25,223 nt of DNA. It comes from Cyanobacteriota bacterium. Lineage in GTDB: Bacteria; Cyanobacteriota; Cyanobacteriia; PCC-6307; Cyanobiaceae. Location: positions 1-25,223 of the forward strand of contig JAPLIF010000081.1 of assembly GCA_026389255.1 (NCBI GenBank), given 5' to 3'. The position numbers and the translations under genes were made by a program. Under the pieces are notes generated by a model that was given only the letters and a program-made list of their open reading frames with translations, searched no databases and was not told the origin of the DNA. Below, piece after piece: positions 25,022 through 25,223 of the stretch. How positions within the stretch are numbered: the stretch's first letter is position 1; each line of letters begins with the position of its first letter.

Positions 25022-25223
25022 GGCGGCGGCGAGCGGGCCGCCGGCGGGGCCGCCTGCAGGGGCTGCGGCGGGTGGTGGCGGCGCTGGGCTGGGGGCCCAT
25101 TTTGGCCGACCTACGCGAAACGGTGCCCCTGGCCTTTCAGTCCTTGGTGGCCAATCGCCTGCGCTCGATTCTGACAATGCTGGGGGTGATCATCGGCATT
25201 GCCGCCGTGATCACGATGGTGAC
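25018..25223 (+). CDS. MacB-like ABC transporter permease, N-terminal part only
   Basis: The ATG at 25018 overlaps the adaptor stop (ATGA), and 68 codons remain before the window ends. A basic leader ([10 protein letters not shown]) is followed by LADLRETVPLAFQSLVANRL and RSILTMLGVIIGIAAVITMV, the usual start of MacB/FtsX-type permeases. No ATPase domain precedes it, so an ATPase subunit is expected in a separate gene downstream. It forms the inner-membrane part of the efflux pump with the preceding adaptor. Confidence 0.82.
   Translation, partial: MRRRRAGRRRGRLQGLRRVVAALGWGPILADLRETVPLAFQSLVANRLRSILTMLGVIIGIAAVITMV

Overview
The window comes from a GC-rich unicellular cyanobacterium, most likely a Synechococcus/Cyanobium-type picocyanobacterium. 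This rests on a lipoprotein PsbQ (CyanoQ) of photosystem II, a Tic20-family membrane protein, a DUF3134-type small acidic protein, a DnaK2-like chaperone, and very compact gene packing with strong GC bias at third positions. The order rpsF - argG - small acidic protein - mraY - purT - LCP protein - uvrA also looks like the picocyanobacterial core genome as I remember it. No rRNA, tRNA, CRISPR array, insertion sequence or prophage was seen, and no stretch above 300 bases lacks a gene.

Layout. 1-3808 holds a B12-binding/radical-SAM protein and a subtilisin-like protease whose RTX-like C-terminus is broken by an out-of-frame junction. 3780-5078 (minus) is an O-antigen-ligase-family membrane protein. 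5300-7020 is psbQ translationally coupled to an FAD-dependent amino-acid-oxidase-type enzyme. 7140-9050 (minus) is dnaK with a clear terminator. A divergent region with two inverted repeats leads to aroE, a Tic20-like gene and rpsF (terminator after rpsF). A coiled-coil hypothetical gene then runs tail-to-tail into argG, which is itself coupled to a small upstream membrane protein gene. A DUF3134-like gene, mraY and an NfsB-type nitroreductase follow, with a strong hairpin after the nitroreductase. Two small unknown genes come next, then a frameshifted purT, an LCP-family gene and convergent uvrA. The right end holds a lone, AT-richer family 2 glycosyltransferase, a short-chain dehydrogenase, and the start of a MacA/MacB-like efflux operon that runs off the window.

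How the genes work together. Most of the window is housekeeping: shikimate pathway (aroE), arginine synthesis (argG), peptidoglycan lipid I synthesis (mraY), translation (rpsF), protein folding (dnaK), excision repair (uvrA) and PSII assembly/stability (psbQ). The envelope theme is notable: mraY, LCP protein, O-antigen-ligase-like protein, glycosyltransferase and the efflux system all act on or through the cell envelope. The most unusual points are two coding sequences with out-of-frame junctions (the protease C-terminus and purT), the psbQ/FAD-oxidase coupling, and several uncharacterised inverted repeats in divergent promoter regions. I found no convincing wholly new multi-gene system; the candidate novelties are modest and are scored accordingly.
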